DNA from: Plastoroseomonas hellenica
Lineage (GTDB): Bacteria > Pseudomonadota > Alphaproteobacteria > Acetobacterales > Acetobacteraceae
DNA length: 64,000 nucleotides
Assembly (NCBI RefSeq): GCF_018129085.1
Contig: NZ_JAAGBB010000009.1
Span: 1 to 64,000 of the forward strand
Reading direction: 5' to 3'
Position 1 is the first letter of the stretch. Each line of letters begins with the position of its first letter. A program made the position numbers and the translations under genes. The notes beneath the pieces are model-generated. The model saw only the letters and a program-made list of their open reading frames with translations. It did not search any database and was not told where the DNA came from. Shown here piece after piece: positions 1 to 10,343 of this stretch.

Positions 1-1167
1 CAGGGCGCAGCACCCGGCGGCAGGCCGGGGCCCTTCGCGCCGGCGCCGGGCGTTCGGCTGCAGCCCGGCGCGCCGGTGCCGCAGCAGCAACGCCCGGGGC
101 AGACGCCACAGCCGGGTGTCACGCCGGGTCAGCAGATCCCCGGGCGGCCCGGTGGCTTCGTGCCGGGTGCAGGCCCGGGCCAGCCGGGCGGCGTACCGCC
201 GCAGGGGAGCTTCGGCCGCCCCGGTCAGCCTCCGGGCGGGCCGAACGCCTCCCTGCCCGGCCAGCCCGGTCCTGGGCGACAGGGGTTCGAGTCAGGACAG
301 CGCCCAGGCTTCGGCGCCAATACGCCTGGCGCCGTGCAGACACCGCAGGCACCCGGCCGCCCCGGCTTCGAGCCAGGGCAGCGCCCAGGCTTCGGCACCA
401 ATACGCCTGGCGCCGTGCAGACGCCGCAAGCACCCGGCCGCCCCGGCTTCGAGCCAGGGCAGCGCCCAGGCTTCGGCGCCAATACGCCTGGCGCCGCGCA
501 GACACCGCAAGCACCCGGCCGCCCCGGCTTCGAGCCAGGGCAGCGCCCAGGCTTCGGCACCAATACGCCTGGCGCCGTTCAGACACCGCAGGCGCCCGGC
601 CGCCCCGGCTTCGAGCCGGGACAGCGACCGGGCCCAGGCAGCGCCACGCCGGGTGCCATCCAGACACCGCAAGCGCCCGGCCGCCCCAGCTTCGAGCCGG
701 GACAACGACCGGGCCCAGGCGGTGCCACGCCGGGTGCCATCCAGCCACCGCAAGCACCCAGCCGTCCCGGCTTCGAGCCGGGACAGCGACCGGGCGCCGC
801 CTCGCCAGGCGCCGTGCAGACGCCCCAGGCACCCAGCCGCCCCGGCTTCGAGCCAGGGCAGCGGCCGGGCTTCGGGGGTACGGCACCAGGCGGTCAGGGC
901 TTCCGGCAACCGGCGCCGCAGCCGCAACCCCAGCGGCCAATGGCGCCGGCCGCACCACCGCCTGCAGCCCGACCATCGCCACCACCACCGGCACCGATCG
1001 CTCGGCCCTCACCGCCACCGGCGCCTATCGCGCGGCCATCACCACCACCGGCACCCGTCGCACGGCCTTCGCCGCCACCGGCCGCGCACCCCAGCCCGCC
1101 GCCACGGGCGAGCGCCCCGCCGCCGCAGAACCAGCGGCCGCAGCGGCGCCCTGAGGATCAGCGCTGA
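1..1167 (+). CDS. Proline/glycine-rich repeat protein, 5' end outside window
   Basis: The reading frame is open from base 1, so the gene begins upstream; the GTG at 76 is only the first in-window start and need not be real. The visible part (389 codons) is almost entirely Pro, Gly, Gln, Arg and Ala. It has a Q/G/P-rich lead, then about eight copies of a 27-residue unit (core GFEPGQRPGFG, then NTPGAVQTPQAPGRP), then a tail of repeated ARPSPPPAP units ending in a basic QRPQRRPEDQR. I see no membrane segment or catalytic motif here. It should be intrinsically disordered; a cell-envelope linker or the tail of a larger protein are both possible. The function is unknown. Other frames also stay open here because of the repeats and the base composition, but only this frame gives the regular PG-rich pattern. 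Confidence 0.6.
   Translation, partial: QGAAPGGRPGPFAPAPGVRLQPGAPVPQQQRPGQTPQPGVTPGQQIPGRPGGFVPGAGPGQPGGVPPQGSFGRPGQPPGGPNASLPGQPGPGRQGFESGQRPGFGANTPGAVQTPQAPGRPGFEPGQRPGFGTNTPGAVQTPQAPGRPGFEPGQRPGFGANTPGAAQTPQAPGRPGFEPGQRPGFGTNTPGAVQTPQAPGRPGFEPGQRPGPGSATPGAIQTPQAPGRPSFEPGQRPGPGGATPGAIQPPQAPSRPGFEPGQRPGAASPGAVQTPQAPSRPGFEPGQRPGFGGTAPGGQGFRQPAPQPQPQRPMAPAAPPPAARPSPPPPAPIARPSPPPAPIARPSPPPAPVARPSPPPAAHPSPPPRASAPPPQNQRPQRRPEDQR
283..900 (+). repeat. In-frame 81-bp tandem repeat array
   Basis: Units begin at 283, 364, 445, 526, 607, 688, 769 and 844. Spacing is 81 bp for the first six steps and 75 bp for the seventh, and the last unit is partial. The first five units are nearly identical; later ones drift (GFGTN becomes GPGSA or GPGGA). 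All lengths are multiples of three, so the array expands or contracts without breaking the frame. Confidence 0.95.
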
Positions 1168-1175
1168 ACGGAAGC

Positions 1176-1203
1176 CCGCCCGGCCGCGCAGGCGGCCGGG
1201 CGG
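1176..1203. terminator. Hairpin between convergent genes
   Basis: A perfect 12-bp GC-only stem (1176-1187 with 1192-1203) with a 4-base loop lies 9 bases after the stop of the repeat-protein gene and 15 bases after the stop of the convergent DedA gene. There is no T-run on either side, so it may be a bidirectional but weak intrinsic terminator. Confidence 0.55.
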
Positions 1204-1218
1204 CTGCCGTTCCCCACC

Positions 1219-1836
1219 TCAGCCTTGCGAGCGTGCCCGGCTGCGCCGCCAGGCCCGCAGCAGGTGCAGCGCGTAGCCGCCGACCACCAGCGCCACCACC
1301 ACATAGCCGAGCGGCTCCACATAGCTGTCCACTTCGGCGTAGTGGTCTTCCAGCAGCAGGCCGAGGCTGGCCAGGAAGACCAGCCAGACGGCCGTGCCCA
1401 GGGCAGTCCAGAAGTAAAAGACCGGGCGCGGGATATGCACGAGACCGGCGGGCACCGAGATCAGCGTGCGGATCCCGGGCAACAACCGGCCGAAGCTGAG
1501 CGCGACCGGGCCGTATTTCCGCAGCACCTGCTCGGCCTCCCGCATGTCCTCCCCGGTGATCGCGAACCACTTGCCGTAGCGTTCGACCAGTGGACGGATG
1601 CGGTCGGCGCCGATCCGGCGCGCCAGCTCGTACCAGACCGCGTTGCCGACGAGGGTCCCCAGCACGCCGGCCACGACCGCGCCTACAAAGGACATCTTGC
1701 CCTGCGCGGAGGCGAAGCCGGCCAGCGGCATGATCACCTCCGAGGGGATCGGTGGGAACAGGTTCTCCAGGAACATCAGGAAGAAGACGCCAGGCAGGCC
1801 GAAATCGCCGACCGTGCGGATCACCCAATCGACCAT
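1219..1836 (-). CDS. DedA family (VTT domain) membrane protein
   Basis: This 205-residue protein has the usual DedA length and layout. It has an amphipathic/hydrophobic N-terminal stretch (about 10-25), the signature Glu24 followed by FPPIPSE (27-33), then SFVGAVVAGVLGTLVGN. The second signature GRLLPGIRTLISVPAG is near 116-131, followed by two strongly hydrophobic C-terminal helices and a basic tail (RAWRRSRARSQG). The family acts in the inner membrane, and several members are undecaprenyl-phosphate or phospholipid flippases needed for membrane homeostasis and drug resistance. The exact lipid cannot be told from this sequence. Its start lies 3 bases from the repeat element at 1840-2002. Translation probably begins at the ATG at 1836. 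Confidence 0.9.
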   Translation of the reverse strand: MVDWVIRTVGDFGLPGVFFLMFLENLFPPIPSEVIMPLAGFASAQGKMSFVGAVVAGVLGTLVGNAVWYELARRIGADRIRPLVERYGKWFAITGEDMREAEQVLRKYGPVALSFGRLLPGIRTLISVPAGLVHIPRPVFYFWTALGTAVWLVFLASLGLLLEDHYAEVDSYVEPLGYVVVALVVGGYALHLLRAWRRSRARSQG

Positions 1837-1839
1837 CTC

Positions 1840-2002
1840 AGAGTCCGTTTGGGAATGGGGTGGAGGTGGTCTGGCGAGGCATTTTTCGCTCCTGTCGTGT
1901 CGGCTGACGTAGCCGATGCTGGTGGCATCGGCGAGGAGGCCGGCGCGGCGGGGGCGGAAAAGGACCGCCAGAGCGCCCCACAGCCATTCCCAAACGGACT
2001 CT
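1840..2002 (-). repeat. 163-bp structured intergenic element, family 1, copy A
   Basis: Read on the minus strand, this element starts at the A of the TGA stop of the upstream glycosyltransferase gene and runs to 1840. Its ends form a perfect 19-bp stem. Its middle (1912-1932) holds a perfect 8-bp hairpin with a 5-base loop. It aligns without gaps to 29557-29719 at about 83% identity (28 differences in 163 by hand count). Three pairs of differences are compensatory. It is either a palindromic MITE-like repeat or a structured 3' RNA element. Confidence 0.85.
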
Positions 2003-3696
2003 CAATCCACCCTGTAGAGCTGCAGCGTGAGCCAGCGCCCGCGCGAGTAGTTGATGCCGGTGACCAGCCCCAGCTCACGCGGGGTGATGCCGCGGGCGGC
2101 GGCTTCCTCGCGGAAGCGCGCCTCGTCGCGGTTGCCGACGGCGACGATACGGCCCGGCGCCTCTGCCAGGAAATCCGCCGCCGCCGTGCCATCCCGCAGC
2201 AGGCGCGTGGCGCCGCCGGTCGCGAAGAGCAACGAGGGCTCGTGGAAGCCGGCGATCCCGAAGCGATCTGGCGGCACCGGGATCGGCAGGTCGGGTGCAG
2301 CGCCCGCGAGCGCCGCGGCGACGCGCGGTGCGATCCAGACCGGATCCAGCCGCGGCAGCACGCCGCCGAGAATGGCCGCGAAGAAGGGAATAGCGAGGAT
2401 CGGCGCTGCCAGCGCCGCCCGCCCTTCATGGCCACCGCGCATGTACTGGGTGACCGCGAGCGCGAGCGCGATGCCGGCGGCGAGCGCCAGCAGCGCGAAG
2501 GGATCGATCTTTCCCGCCTCCAGGTAGTAGACGAGCCCGACGACCGCCAGCGGCAGCCCCAGCGCCACGCCCCAGAGCGCCGCCATGGCCAGCCAGCGCA
2601 GCCAGCGGCCCGGCTGCGGCGCCAGCGGATCGAGCACCCAGCGCGCCGCCAGCAGCGTCAGCGCCGGAAAGACCGGCAGGGTGTAGTGCGGCAGCTTGGT
2701 CGCCACTGCCTCGAACAGCAGCCAGACAGGCACCACCCAAGCGAGCAGGAAGCGCACGGAGGGCTGCAGCCGGGCATTCCAGGCGGCGGGCAGTGCCCGC
2801 AGCACGAAGAAGGCGGCCGGGAAGGCGGTGATGCCGAAGATCAGCGTATAGAGGCCGGGCGGCCCCCAGTGCTGCTCGCCCCCCGAACCGACCTTGCCCA
2901 GCATGTCGTCGCCGACCGCCTGGGTGAAGAAGCGGCCCTCGGTCGCGATGCCGATGGCGATGAACCAGGGCAAGGCGCAGGCGATCATCAGCGGGACGCC
3001 CCAGGCGGGGCGCAGCGCCCTGAGCCAGGGGGCGCCGGTCCGCCAGGAACGGTCGGCGGCGGCCAGCGTCAGCCCCGCCAGCAGCGGCACCATAGGCGCG
3101 ATCGGGCCCTTGAGCAGCACGCCGATGCCGAGCGAAAGCCAGAACCCCGCGGCCTGCCGGGCGGTGAACGTCTCGGGTGCCAGATAGGCGCGGCCCATCA
3201 GCCCCATCGCCGCGGTGATGGCGGCAAGCAGGGCGGCATCGGTCTTGGCGATATGGGTTTCGACCACCAGCACCAGGCAGGAGGCGAGCAGCGCCGCGGC
3301 CACGAAGGCCTGGCGTCGCCCGACCAGCGCCCGGCCCCAGTGGAAACTCGCCAGCACCGCCAGCAGGGCGCCGATCAGGCTGGCGCCGCGATAGGCCCAG
3401 ATATCGGATCGCGAGCCGAGACGCGTCGCTTCCAGCGCATGCACGATGGCGGCCTGGGCCCAGTGGATGCCGACCGGCTTCTTGTTCCGCTCCTCCTCGC
3501 CCAGGCGGATGCGGACATAGTCGCCGGTGTCGAGCATCTGGCGCGAGGCCTGGGCGAAGCGGCTTTCGTCCCGGTCGCCTGGTGGGATGGAGAAGAAGCC
3601 GGGCAGCCAGAGCGCCAGGCACAGCAATGCCAGCCAGAGACGCGGCCGCCGCGTATCCGGGAGCCGGTCGAGGAAGGTATCCACCGCTTGCCGCAT
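2002..3696 (-). CDS. ArnT-like family 39 glycosyltransferase
   Basis: This is a 564-residue polytopic membrane protein. After one N-terminal membrane segment (about 20-36) comes the acidic motif GDRDESRFAQ (40-49), matching the first-loop D/E catalytic motif of GT39/ArnT enzymes. At least ten further hydrophobic segments follow, then a soluble periplasmic C-terminal part. Relatives move a sugar (4-amino-arabinose, galacturonate or mannose) from a polyprenyl-phosphate donor to lipid A or a protein on the periplasmic face; the sugar here is unknown. I chose the ATG at 3696 because the open frame further upstream is low-complexity Ser/Ala/Arg sequence that overlaps rsmB, and the membrane domain starts right after it. 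It is divergent from rsmB (91-bp gap). Confidence 0.87.
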   Translation of the reverse strand: MRQAVDTFLDRLPDTRRPRLWLALLCLALWLPGFFSIPPGDRDESRFAQASRQMLDTGDYVRIRLGEEERNKKPVGIHWAQAAIVHALEATRLGSRSDIWAYRGASLIGALLAVLASFHWGRALVGRRQAFVAAALLASCLVLVVETHIAKTDAALLAAITAAMGLMGRAYLAPETFTARQAAGFWLSLGIGVLLKGPIAPMVPLLAGLTLAAADRSWRTGAPWLRALRPAWGVPLMIACALPWFIAIGIATEGRFFTQAVGDDMLGKVGSGGEQHWGPPGLYTLIFGITAFPAAFFVLRALPAAWNARLQPSVRFLLAWVVPVWLLFEAVATKLPHYTLPVFPALTLLAARWVLDPLAPQPGRWLRWLAMAALWGVALGLPLAVVGLVYYLEAGKIDPFALLALAAGIALALAVTQYMRGGHEGRAALAAPILAIPFFAAILGGVLPRLDPVWIAPRVAAALAGAAPDLPIPVPPDRFGIAGFHEPSLLFATGGATRLLRDGTAAADFLAEAPGRIVAVGNRDEARFREEAAARGITPRELGLVTGINYSRGRWLTLQLYRVD

Positions 3697-3787
3697 GGCT
3701 GGCGGTGGTAGAGCAGATGGGGGGAAAGCGCGAGAGGGCGCTGCCCTTGCCTCTGGCGCTCCCTTCCTCGTCGCGTTAGGGGGCGCC

Positions 3788-5053
3788 ATGTCCCGTGCCC
3801 CGAATGCTTCCGGCCTGCCGACGCGGCGAGCCGCCCTGGCGCTTCTCGATGCCGTGCTGGAGCGCCGCCGGCCGCTGGAGGAAGCGCTGGAAGCGCTGCC
3901 GCCATCGCTCGAGGCGCGCGACCGCGCGGCCGCGCACCGGATCGCGGCGGCCGTGCTGCGGCGCATGGGGTCGCTCGATGCGGTGCTGGAAGCCTTCCTG
4001 ACCCGCAATCCGCCGCCGGTGGTACGGACGGCGCTGCGCATGGGGGCGGCCGAGCTGCTGCTGCTGGAGACGCCGCCGCATGCGGCGGTCGCCAGCACCG
4101 TGGGCGCGGTGCCGCGCCCCTTCGCGGGGCTGGTGAACGCGGTGCTGCGCAAGGTGGCGGCCGCCGGACCGGCGGCGCTGGAAGGGCTGGACGCTGCCAG
4201 GCTCGACACGCCCCCCTGGCTCTGGAGCGCCTGGCACACGGCCTATGGTGCGGCGGGAGCACGAGCGATCGCGGAAGCGCATGGGGCACCGGCACCGCTC
4301 GACCTTTCCCATCAGGGCGCCGCGGCGCTGCCGGAGGGCGCGGTGGCACTGCCGACCGGAAGCTGGCGGATGCCGGCAGGGACCCGAATCACCGAACTGC
4401 CGGGCTTCGCGGAGGGGCTGATCTGGGCGCAGGACGCCGCGGCGGCGCTGCCGGTGCGGCTGCTCGACCCGAAACCCGGGGAGCAGATCGCCGATCTCTG
4501 CGCGGCGCCAGGCGGCAAGACGGCGCAGCTCGCGGCGGCCGGGGCGCAGGTGGTCGCGGTGGAGCGCGACCCGCGCCGGGCGGCCCGTCTGCGGGAGAAC
4601 CTGGCGCGGCTGCAACTGACGGCGGAGGTGGTGGAGGCGGACGCGGCAGCCTGGCGGCCGGATAGCCTCTTCGACGCGGTGCTGCTGGACGCGCCCTGCA
4701 CCGCCACGGGAACCATCCGGCGGCACCCGGACGTCGCGCACCTCAAGCGAGCCAAGGACGTGGCGAGCGCCGCGGACCTCCAGCGGCGGCTGATCGCGGC
4801 CGCGGCGGCCCTGCTGAAGCCGGGCGGCCGGCTGGTCTTCGCCACCTGCTCCCTGCAATGGGAGGAGGGCGAGGCTCAAGCCGAGAGGGAACTAGCCGGC
4901 CTCGCCCCCCGGCCCTTTCCGGCAGACGCGCTGCCCGGCTTGCCGGGCGCCATCACACCGGAAGGGCATCTGCGCACCCGCCCCGATCTGATGGCGGAAG
5001 CGGGCGGCATGGATGGTTTCTTCGCCGCACGGTTCGAGCGCCGCCCGGGTTGA
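3788..5053 (+). CDS. rsmB: 16S rRNA (cytosine-967-C5) methyltransferase
   Basis: This 421-residue RsmB/Fmu protein has an N-terminal NusB-like RNA-binding domain (about 10-135) and a C-terminal Rossmann methyltransferase domain. The S-adenosylmethionine loop reads CAAPGGKT. Both family cysteines are present: Cys304 in DAPC (motif IV) and Cys354 in ATCSL (motif VI, the nucleophile). It methylates C967 of 16S rRNA during small-subunit assembly. The ATG at 3788 starts directly at the NusB domain (PTRRAALALLDAVL); the longer frame upstream reads into the divergent gene's promoter side and is not convincing. Near relatives are RsmF/NOL1-type enzymes, but the NusB fusion favours RsmB. Confidence 0.93.
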   Translation: MSRAPNASGLPTRRAALALLDAVLERRRPLEEALEALPPSLEARDRAAAHRIAAAVLRRMGSLDAVLEAFLTRNPPPVVRTALRMGAAELLLLETPPHAAVASTVGAVPRPFAGLVNAVLRKVAAAGPAALEGLDAARLDTPPWLWSAWHTAYGAAGARAIAEAHGAPAPLDLSHQGAAALPEGAVALPTGSWRMPAGTRITELPGFAEGLIWAQDAAAALPVRLLDPKPGEQIADLCAAPGGKTAQLAAAGAQVVAVERDPRRAARLRENLARLQLTAEVVEADAAAWRPDSLFDAVLLDAPCTATGTIRRHPDVAHLKRAKDVASAADLQRRLIAAAAALLKPGGRLVFATCSLQWEEGEAQAERELAGLAPRPFPADALPGLPGAITPEGHLRTRPDLMAEAGGMDGFFAARFERRPG

Positions 5054-5062
5054 GCACCCGTT

Positions 5063-5422
5063 TCAGGCGCGCGCCGCCTCGCGCTCGAGCATGGTGCGGA
5101 TCCGGCTCCGGTCGCCGCTCTGCACGCGAAGCTTGAGCACGACGCCGGCCGGGGCGGCTTCGATCGTCATGTGCTCGCGCGGCAGTGGTCCCTCCCGCGC
5201 CAGTGCCTCGAGCGCCAGCTTTGCCGCCTCGGCACTGGCGAAGGGCGCGGACAGTGTTGCCGCCCCGTCAGGTTCCGGAGCCGGGCCGGGCTTCATGTCC
5301 TCGACCGGCACGGCACGCGCGCCCTTGGAAGCCGGGTTCGCCGGCGGGTCGCTCGCGGGGAAGCTGTCGCGGATCGCGTCGTCGCGCTTCGGCTCAGCAT
5401 GACTGGGCTTCTTCTGGGTCAT
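5063..5422 (-). CDS. Small conserved protein with DSFPASDPPA motif
   Basis: A 119-residue protein is predicted from the ATG at 5422 (MTQKKPSHAEPKRDDAI...). The N-terminal third is charged and disordered and carries DSFPASDPPA (about 18-27). That short motif recurs at the N-terminus of many small alphaproteobacterial proteins of unknown role. Residues about 55-115 look folded: an Ala-rich helix (SAEAAKLALEALAREG), then two strand-like stretches and a basic helix. I do not recognise a function. It lies 37 bases downstream of mccA on the same strand, so it could be co-transcribed. Its stop codon is 9 bases from the convergent rsmB stop. Longer starts up to 5521 would overlap mccA. Confidence 0.65.
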   Translation of the reverse strand: MTQKKPSHAEPKRDDAIRDSFPASDPPANPASKGARAVPVEDMKPGPAPEPDGAATLSAPFASAEAAKLALEALAREGPLPREHMTIEAAPAGVVLKLRVQSGDRSRIRTMLEREAARA

Positions 5423-5459
5423 GCGAGGGCAACGCGCCGCCATCGCGGTCGTTGCCCGC

Positions 5460-7400
5460 TCAATCGGGTGTGAGGACGATGAGTTCCTTGCCCTCATCGA
5501 CGAGGGTGCCGAGCGGGGCATGCATTGCGGCCACGGTGCCGGCCGCGGGGGCGCGGAGCGTGAGCTCCATCTTCATGGCCTCGAGGACGAGAAGCGGCGC
5601 CCCCGCTTCGACGCGGTCGCCCACCGCGACCAGCACGCGGGTGACGCGGGCGGGGATGGGCGACGCGATGCGCGCGCCACCGGCGGCAGCGCCTTCCGGA
5701 GGCGCGAGCGGATCTTCGATCTGCAGCCGGTGCGGCACGCCGTCCAGGAGGATGGTGAGCATCTGCCCCTGGCGCAGGATCTTCGCCCGCCGGGTGACGG
5801 CGCCAAGCGTGAGCGCGCCATCATGGAGATGGGCCTCGGCGGAACCGGTGGGCAGATCGAGCCGGGCCCCGGCGGCCTGCGGGTGGATGCGGAGCGTGAT
5901 GGCGTCGCCGCCGGGCAGGCGGAAATGCAGGTCCTGATAGGGCTCGGCGTTCACCCGCCAGCTATCGGCGGCCGACCAGGGATCGGCATCGGTGGCCGCA
6001 CGCGCCGCCGCCAGCAGATGCAGGGCCGCGGCGGCGAGGAGCCAGTCCGCCGGCGCCTCCTCCGGCGCCAGCAGCGTTGCGGCGCGGGTGGCGATGAAGC
6101 CGGTGTCGACCCCGCCGGCGGCGAAATCCGGATGGCTGATGATGCGGCGCAGCAGGCCGAGATTGGTCGCGGGACCGGCGATCTCGTAGCCGCCGAGCGC
6201 GGTGTCGAGGCGACGCAGCGCCTCCGCACGATCGGCGCCATGGACGATCAGCTTGGCGATCATGCTGTCGTAGTAGGGCGTGATGGCATCGCCCTGGCGC
6301 ACGCCGGTGTCGATGCGGGCGCCTTCGGGCTCGCGGAGATGCTGGATGGTGCCGGTCGCCGGCAGGAAGTCCCGCGCCGGATCCTCCGCGCAGATGCGGA
6401 CCTCGATGGCATGGCCCTGCGGCGCCACGGGGGCTGCGGGCAGCGCTTCGCCGGCCGCGACGCGGAGTTGCCACTCCACCAGGTCGAGGCCGGTGACGCA
6501 TTCGGTGACCGGATGCTCCACCTGCAGGCGGGTGTTCATCTCCATGAAGTAGAAGCGGCCGTGCTCGGCGATGAACTCGACGGTGCCGGCGCCGACATAG
6601 CCGACGGCGCGCGCGGCGGCGACCGCAGCCTCCCCCATCGCGGCGCGCTCAGCGGCATCGAGGCCCGGCGCCGGCGCTTCCTCGACCACCTTCTGGTGCC
6701 GGCGCTGGATGGAACAATCGCGTTCGAACAGCGAGACGGTCTTGCCGTGGCTGTCCGCGAAGACCTGGATCTCGATATGGCGCGGCCGCGCCAGGTATTT
6801 CTCGACCAGCACGCGGTCATCGCCGAAGGCGGCCCCGGCCTCGCGCTGCGCGGCCGCCAGAGCCTCGGGGAAGGCCGCGGCATCCGCGACCACGCGCATG
6901 CCGCGGCCGCCACCGCCGGCACTTGCCTTGATGAGCACGGGGAAGCCGATCGCGGCTGCTTCGGCGGCGAGATGCGCGGCATCCTGGTCCTCCCCATGAT
7001 AGCCGGGGACAAGGGGCACGCCGGCGCGCTCCATCAGCGCCTTGGCGGCGGATTTGGAACCCATGGCGCGGATCGCACTCGGTGGCGGTCCAATGAAGAC
7101 GATGCCGGCGGCGGCGCAGGCCTCGGCGAAATCGGCATTCTCGGACAGGAAGCCGTAGCCGGGGTGGATCGCCTCGGCACCCGCGCGGCGCGCCGCGTCG
7201 ATGATGGCGTCGATGCGGAGATAGCTCTCGCGCGGGGGCGCGGGGCCGATGGCGTAGGCGGCGTCGGCCATGCGCACATGCAGCGCCGCCGCATCGGCAT
7301 CGGAATGCACGGCGACGGCCGCGATGCCGAGGCGCCGGGCGGTGCGGATGACGCGGCAGGCGATCTCGCCGCGATTGGCGATCAGGATGCGGCGGAACAT
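5460..7400 (-). CDS. mccA: Methylcrotonyl-CoA carboxylase, biotin-containing alpha subunit
   Basis: This 646-residue biotin-dependent carboxylase subunit has a biotin carboxylase N-domain (FRRILIANRGEIACRVIRTA), an ATP-grasp domain with a glycine-rich loop (KASAGGGGRGM), and the biotin carboxylase C-domain (EMNTRLQVEHPVTE, IRICAEDP-like). A biotinyl domain at the C-terminus carries the attachment site EAMKMEL, biotin on Lys610. It carboxylates biotin, which the MccB partner uses to carboxylate 3-methylcrotonyl-CoA in leucine degradation. The start follows a good AGGAG site, 14 bases after mccB. Propionyl- and acetyl-CoA carboxylase alpha subunits are similar; the ivd-mccB context decides the assignment. 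Confidence 0.9.
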   Translation of the reverse strand: MFRRILIANRGEIACRVIRTARRLGIAAVAVHSDADAAALHVRMADAAYAIGPAPPRESYLRIDAIIDAARRAGAEAIHPGYGFLSENADFAEACAAAGIVFIGPPPSAIRAMGSKSAAKALMERAGVPLVPGYHGEDQDAAHLAAEAAAIGFPVLIKASAGGGGRGMRVVADAAAFPEALAAAQREAGAAFGDDRVLVEKYLARPRHIEIQVFADSHGKTVSLFERDCSIQRRHQKVVEEAPAPGLDAAERAAMGEAAVAAARAVGYVGAGTVEFIAEHGRFYFMEMNTRLQVEHPVTECVTGLDLVEWQLRVAAGEALPAAPVAPQGHAIEVRICAEDPARDFLPATGTIQHLREPEGARIDTGVRQGDAITPYYDSMIAKLIVHGADRAEALRRLDTALGGYEIAGPATNLGLLRRIISHPDFAAGGVDTGFIATRAATLLAPEEAPADWLLAAAALHLLAAARAATDADPWSAADSWRVNAEPYQDLHFRLPGGDAITLRIHPQAAGARLDLPTGSAEAHLHDGALTLGAVTRRAKILRQGQMLTILLDGVPHRLQIEDPLAPPEGAAAGGARIASPIPARVTRVLVAVGDRVEAGAPLLVLEAMKMELTLRAPAAGTVAAMHAPLGTLVDEGKELIVLTPD

Positions 7401-7414
7401 GCTAGGCTCCTCAT

Positions 7415-9021
<1,607 letters not shown>

Positions 9022-9022
<1 letters not shown>

Positions 9023-10191
9023 CAGGCGGTCTCGGTGAAGAGTTCGCGGCCGATCAGCATGCGGCGGACCTCGCTGGTGCCGGCGCCGATCTCGTAGAGC
9101 TTCGCGTCGCGCAACAGGCGTCCGGTCGGGTAATCATTGATGTAGCCGTTGCCGCCGAGCGCCTGGATCGCCTCCAGCGCCATCCAGGTGGCCTTCTCCG
9201 CGGCGTAGAGGATTGCGCCCGCGGCGTCCTTCCGCGTGGTACGGCCGGCATCGCAGGCCCGCGCCACCGCGTAGACATAGGCGCGGCAGGCATTCATCGT
9301 CGTGTACATGTCGGCGATCTTGCCCTGCATGAGCTGGAATTCGCCGATCGGCTGGCCGAACTGCCTGCGCTCATGCACGTAGGGCATCACCACATCCATG
9401 CAGGCCTGCATGATGCCGATCGGCCCGGCGGCGAGCACCACGCGTTCATAGTCGAGGCCGCTCATCAGCACGTTGACGCCGCGGCCGACGGCGCCGAGCA
9501 CATTCTCCTCCGGCACCTCGCAATCCCTAAAGACCAGCTCGCAGGTGTTGGAGCCGCGCATGCCGAGCTTGTCGAGCTTCTGCGCCGTGGAGAAGCCGGC
9601 GAAGCCCTTCTCAACCAGGAAGGCGGTGATGCCGCGCGGGCCGGCGGCAGGATCGGTCTTGGCATAGACCACCAGCACATCGGCGTCGGGGCCGTTGGTG
9701 ATCCACATCTTGTTGCCGTTCAGCACATAGCGGTCGCCGCGCTTCTCGGCCCGCAGCCGCATGGAGACCACGTCGCTGCCGGCACCGGGTTCGGACATCG
9801 CCAACGCGCCGACATGGCTGCCGTCGATCAGCTTCGGCAGGTAGCGGCGCTTCTGCGCCTGGTTGCCATTGCGGCGGATCTGATTGACGCAGAGATTGGA
9901 ATGCGCGCCATAGGAGAGGCCGACCGAAGCCGAGGCCCGGCTGATCTCCTCCATCGCGACGCAATGCTCGAGATAGCCGAGGCCGACGCCGCCATATTCC
10001 TCCTCGGCGGTCACGCCGAGCAGGCCGAGGGCGCCCATCTTCGGCCAGAGATCCATCGGGAAGTCGTTGCTGGCGTCGATCGCCGCAGCGCGCGGCGCGA
10101 TCTCGGCGGCAGCGAAGCCGGCGACCTGATCCCGCAACGCATCGGCGACCTCGCCCAGGCCGAAATCAAGCCCCTGTCCCATGTCGGCCAT
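9022..10191 (-). CDS. ivd: Isovaleryl-CoA dehydrogenase
   Basis: This 389-residue acyl-CoA dehydrogenase shows the flavin/substrate motifs [13 protein letters not shown] and [17 protein letters not shown], plus the C-terminal [28 protein letters not shown] split across the usual helices. The catalytic glutamate lies in [10 protein letters not shown] (Glu249), the helix-G position typical of isovaleryl-CoA dehydrogenase rather than the C-terminal position used by most short-chain enzymes. It oxidises isovaleryl-CoA to 3-methylcrotonyl-CoA and is the first gene of the ivd-mccB-mccA operon. The 152-bp region shared with the divergent M20 gene should hold its promoter, but I see no clear boxes. 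Confidence 0.93.
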
Positions 10192-10343
10192 GCCGCGCGC
10201 CTCCTGCCCTGGCGGGAATCATAGGGGGCTGGACAGGGCGGTTGCAAACCCGTCGCGCAGATTGCGCCAGGACAACAGGCAGGCTTGCGCGCCGGGACGG
10301 CCCGGTGGAGCATCCGCGCCTTCATCGGGAGCCGCCGACACTC

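Noticed and set aside
283-900. Regular repeats that could be taken for a CRISPR array
   Set aside because: The 81-bp units are contiguous without unique spacers and keep a protein frame; it is a coding tandem repeat.
1840-2002. A conserved 44-residue frame across both copies of the family 1 element
   Set aside because: Amino-acid differences are as frequent as the base differences, with no excess of silent changes, while the stems show compensatory changes. RNA or DNA pairing explains the conservation better than coding.
1840-2002. An insertion sequence or MITE with target-site duplications
   Set aside because: I looked for direct repeats flanking both copies and saw none longer than two bases. 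A MITE remains possible but is not shown.
1225-3711. An 828-codon open frame on the plus strand opposite DedA and the GT39 gene
   Set aside because: It is antisense to two well-supported genes, is rich in Arg, Gln, Gly and His as expected for a shadow frame in GC-rich DNA, and has no domain pattern.
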